This document shows positions 36,401 through 39,400 of a DNA stretch of 64,000 bases, piece after piece. Source of the DNA: Ligula intestinalis (Eukaryota; Platyhelminthes; Cestoda; Diphyllobothriidea; Diphyllobothriidae); the NCBI GenBank assembly GCA_036362985.1, contig JAYGXS010000002.1, positions 94,936,559-95,000,558 on the forward strand. The letters run 5' to 3'. A model generated the notes under the pieces. That model did no database searches. It was not told where the DNA came from and saw only the letters and a list, made by a program, of their open reading frames with translations. The position numbers and the translations under genes are program-made. Each line of letters starts with the position of its first letter. Position 1 is the stretch's first letter.

Positions 36401-39400
36401 TGAAGAGCGGATCAAAACGCACACCAAGGAGTTTGGGCTTGCGGACGAGCGGTAAGGACGCCCCATTGACGGTGATGACCGGATGACGATTGAACTCCTT
36501 CGGATCAAGCGTAAAGACAGTTACGGACGACTTGGCTGCCGAGATCGTCATTCCGCGCTGGGTGAGGAAGTTTTCGACAACAGGCATGAACTCCGTGAGG
36601 AGCTGTGCAGCCTGATCGATGTCATGGTGCCGGCAGAAGAACGTAATATCGTCCGCATAGGATATCACTTGCACAGGTGCCCGGGGGAGTGGGAGCTCTC
36701 GCATATAGATGTTAAAGAGCGTCGGGCTGAGCACAGAGCCTTGAGGGACGCTACAGGACTGCTTACGGGGCTTGGAGAGAGCGCCCCGGAAGAGGACACG
36801 ATCGTGACGGCCACGGATGTAAGCCGCCAACCATCGGACCAGGCCAGTCGGGACGTTCAACGAGACCAAGTCCTGCAGGAGCTGATCGTGGCGGACGCAG
36901 TCAAAGGCTCGTGACAGGTCAATTGAGACTGCCGCGGTCCGCGAAGCGGGCTTCTGTTGATTGAAGCCCTCGAGGATAGCGTCGCTGAGCTCGAAAAGCG
37001 CCGTTGTAGTTCCACGACCCGATCGGAAACCATGCTGGTGGCAAGATAGTTCCGCCACAGACGTCAGAATTGGGTGGATGAGCCGTTCCAGGATCTTCGC
37101 CAATGGACTGAGGAGGGCAATTGGACGATAAGAGGTCGCTAGGCAGGGGTCCTTACCCGCTTTGACCAGAGGGATGATGATCGACTGGCGCCAGCAATCA
37201 GGGATGATTGAAGTTCCCAGTGAAAGGTTGAAGAGGGCGGCAAGGTAGGCAGCCACCTTCGGGCCGATGTGGCGCACATGGATAGGCGCCAGACCATCTG
37301 GTCCTAAGGCTTTCGAAGCTCTCATTTTCTTGACGGCGGTGAGGATAGCATCAGCCGAAAAGGAAATATCTGGGGGCGGGGCTTTATGGAGGAGGCGAAG
37401 AAGGGGGCGCTGGCTTTTGGGACTGGGCGCCGAGCGGGGTGAGAACAGCTTGTTCATCTTCGCGGCGATCTTACCGTTGTTGGAAATGAACTTACCGTCC
37501 CCAAAGCTAATAGACTGGTTTGATGTATCAGCCCGGGGTTTGGTCAGGTTGCGTAAAAGCTTCCAAGTGGCAGCTGAGTTGCCGCTGAAATTGCAATCTG
37601 AAACTAGTTCATGCCAGCGTTGGCGTTTGCCATCGTTGATAGTCTTAGTGATTAAGCCATTCAGTTCGCCAACGCGTGGGTCACTGGCATCACGCGCTCG
37701 TATTTCGTCTCTCTCTCGTTCCAGGCGGGAGGCTTCGGGCGGATAGTTAGGACGAAGAAAGGGAATGCGGCCGTTAGGGATGTGGTGACTTGCTGCTGCC
37801 AGGAGTAGTCGACGAAGGGCTCGCTCCGCCATGTGGACACAGGTGGGAGGCGGTAAGCCATCGATCTCGGCTTCGCATTCGGTCGTGAACGCTGCCCAAT
37901 TGGCTTTCTTGAAATTAATGAAGTGCCGGTTGGGGGCCTTGATACGCTCGGCGGCGGTGGCCAATTCGAGCACAATGGGGAGGTGGTCGCTACCCAGGCT
38001 GATTTCCGTCTTCCACATGGTGGAGGCTACCAGACTGAGACTGGCGAGGGAAACATCGGGCGAGCTGGAGGCGCCGTTGGTCGGGAGCCGCGTTTGGCTG
38101 TTCTCGTTGAGAACGGCAAAGGGGGCGTGTTCTATTTCATCAGCCAGAGTTTCTCCGCGGGAGTCGGCTGCCAAGTTAGAGCACCATAGGTCATGGTGAG
38201 CGTTGAAGTCACCTAGCACCAGACTGTCTCCAGAAGGTAAGTAGGGAGCGATAGAGGCGGTGAAACCGGGAGAACAACTGGAAGTTGGAGGGATGTACAC
38301 GTTCACGACGGTTAGCGGCGCCGGGCCAATGTCAAGGGAAATCGCCAGTACTTCCGTGGGATCGGCTCCAAGCAGGGGAAGCTGGTGATGGGCAATGGAT
38401 TTGTCCACCAGGAAGGCCAAACCTCCGCCTTTGTTGCGGCCGCGGTCGCGACGGACAATCGTGTAATCGGCACAGGAAGGGACCTTAGTGGAGTTAGACC
38501 ACTTTGTCTCTTGGATAGCCGCCACAGCTATGCTGTGCGAGCGCATGAAGGCCAGGAGCTGGTCAAGCTTCCCAAGGAGGCCGTTGGCGTTGAATTGTAA
38601 GATCTTAAGGCCAGGTGGTGAGGCAAGGTCGGAGACCAGAAAATTTGGGTTCAGGACTGGACAGGCTGGAGGCATGGAGATCGGTGGGGGCACGGGACAG
38701 CTGGGACACGCGAAGGCGGGCGACCAATCGGCAGCCGTGGCGAGGCCACTGCAGCGGAGATGGCACCAGCCATTGCAGGAGCCGCAACGTACAGACCAGT
38801 CGCGGCGGCCCAGACGGACTCGGCAGAACGAGCAGTACCAGAGAGGTCCAGGGTTGGCCTCGATTCCGGCGGCGAGGAGGAGGAGTCGGAGCAGCGTGGC
38901 CGGGAGGGGCTGTTCCGTCATCAAAAACACGGATTGGGCGGAGGGGAGAGTTGATCCAACGTAGGGAGATGGGTGTAGCAGACCTTGGCCGCCGGGAGGG
39001 CGGGTGGGAACGCGGTTCGTAGACGCGTCTGCTGTGGTTCCCCCCATTTAGCCCATTTAGCTCGTCTTCTCTGCTGGCGTTGCCTGTGCCGTTACTCCGT
39101 TACTTTGACCTGCATGACTGACTCATGTTATGGAGGTTTTTGCTATTAGGCGACATCACTGCATGACCTTCGAAATCGCACAAACACGCACACACGTGTC
39201 AAATGGTGTCGCAAAATGACGGCTGGTCACCGCTTTTCCGCAGTACGTGACCAATCAGTCATGTCTGCTTACCTTTTTCTTGGACATTTTCTGCCGCCAG
39301 GTCCACACCGGCTATGCTATTTTGCGCATAGCTCCTGTTTTTAATTATTTCGCTCTGTCAGTAGACTCTCTGTTTCATGTTTTTTGACAGTACAGCAAAA

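Noticed and set aside
38488..38964. Plus-strand ORFs opposite the CR1-type element ORF (also 37267-37746 and 36483-36914)
   Set aside because: Frame shadows of the GC-rich retrotransposon ORF; no domain recognised.
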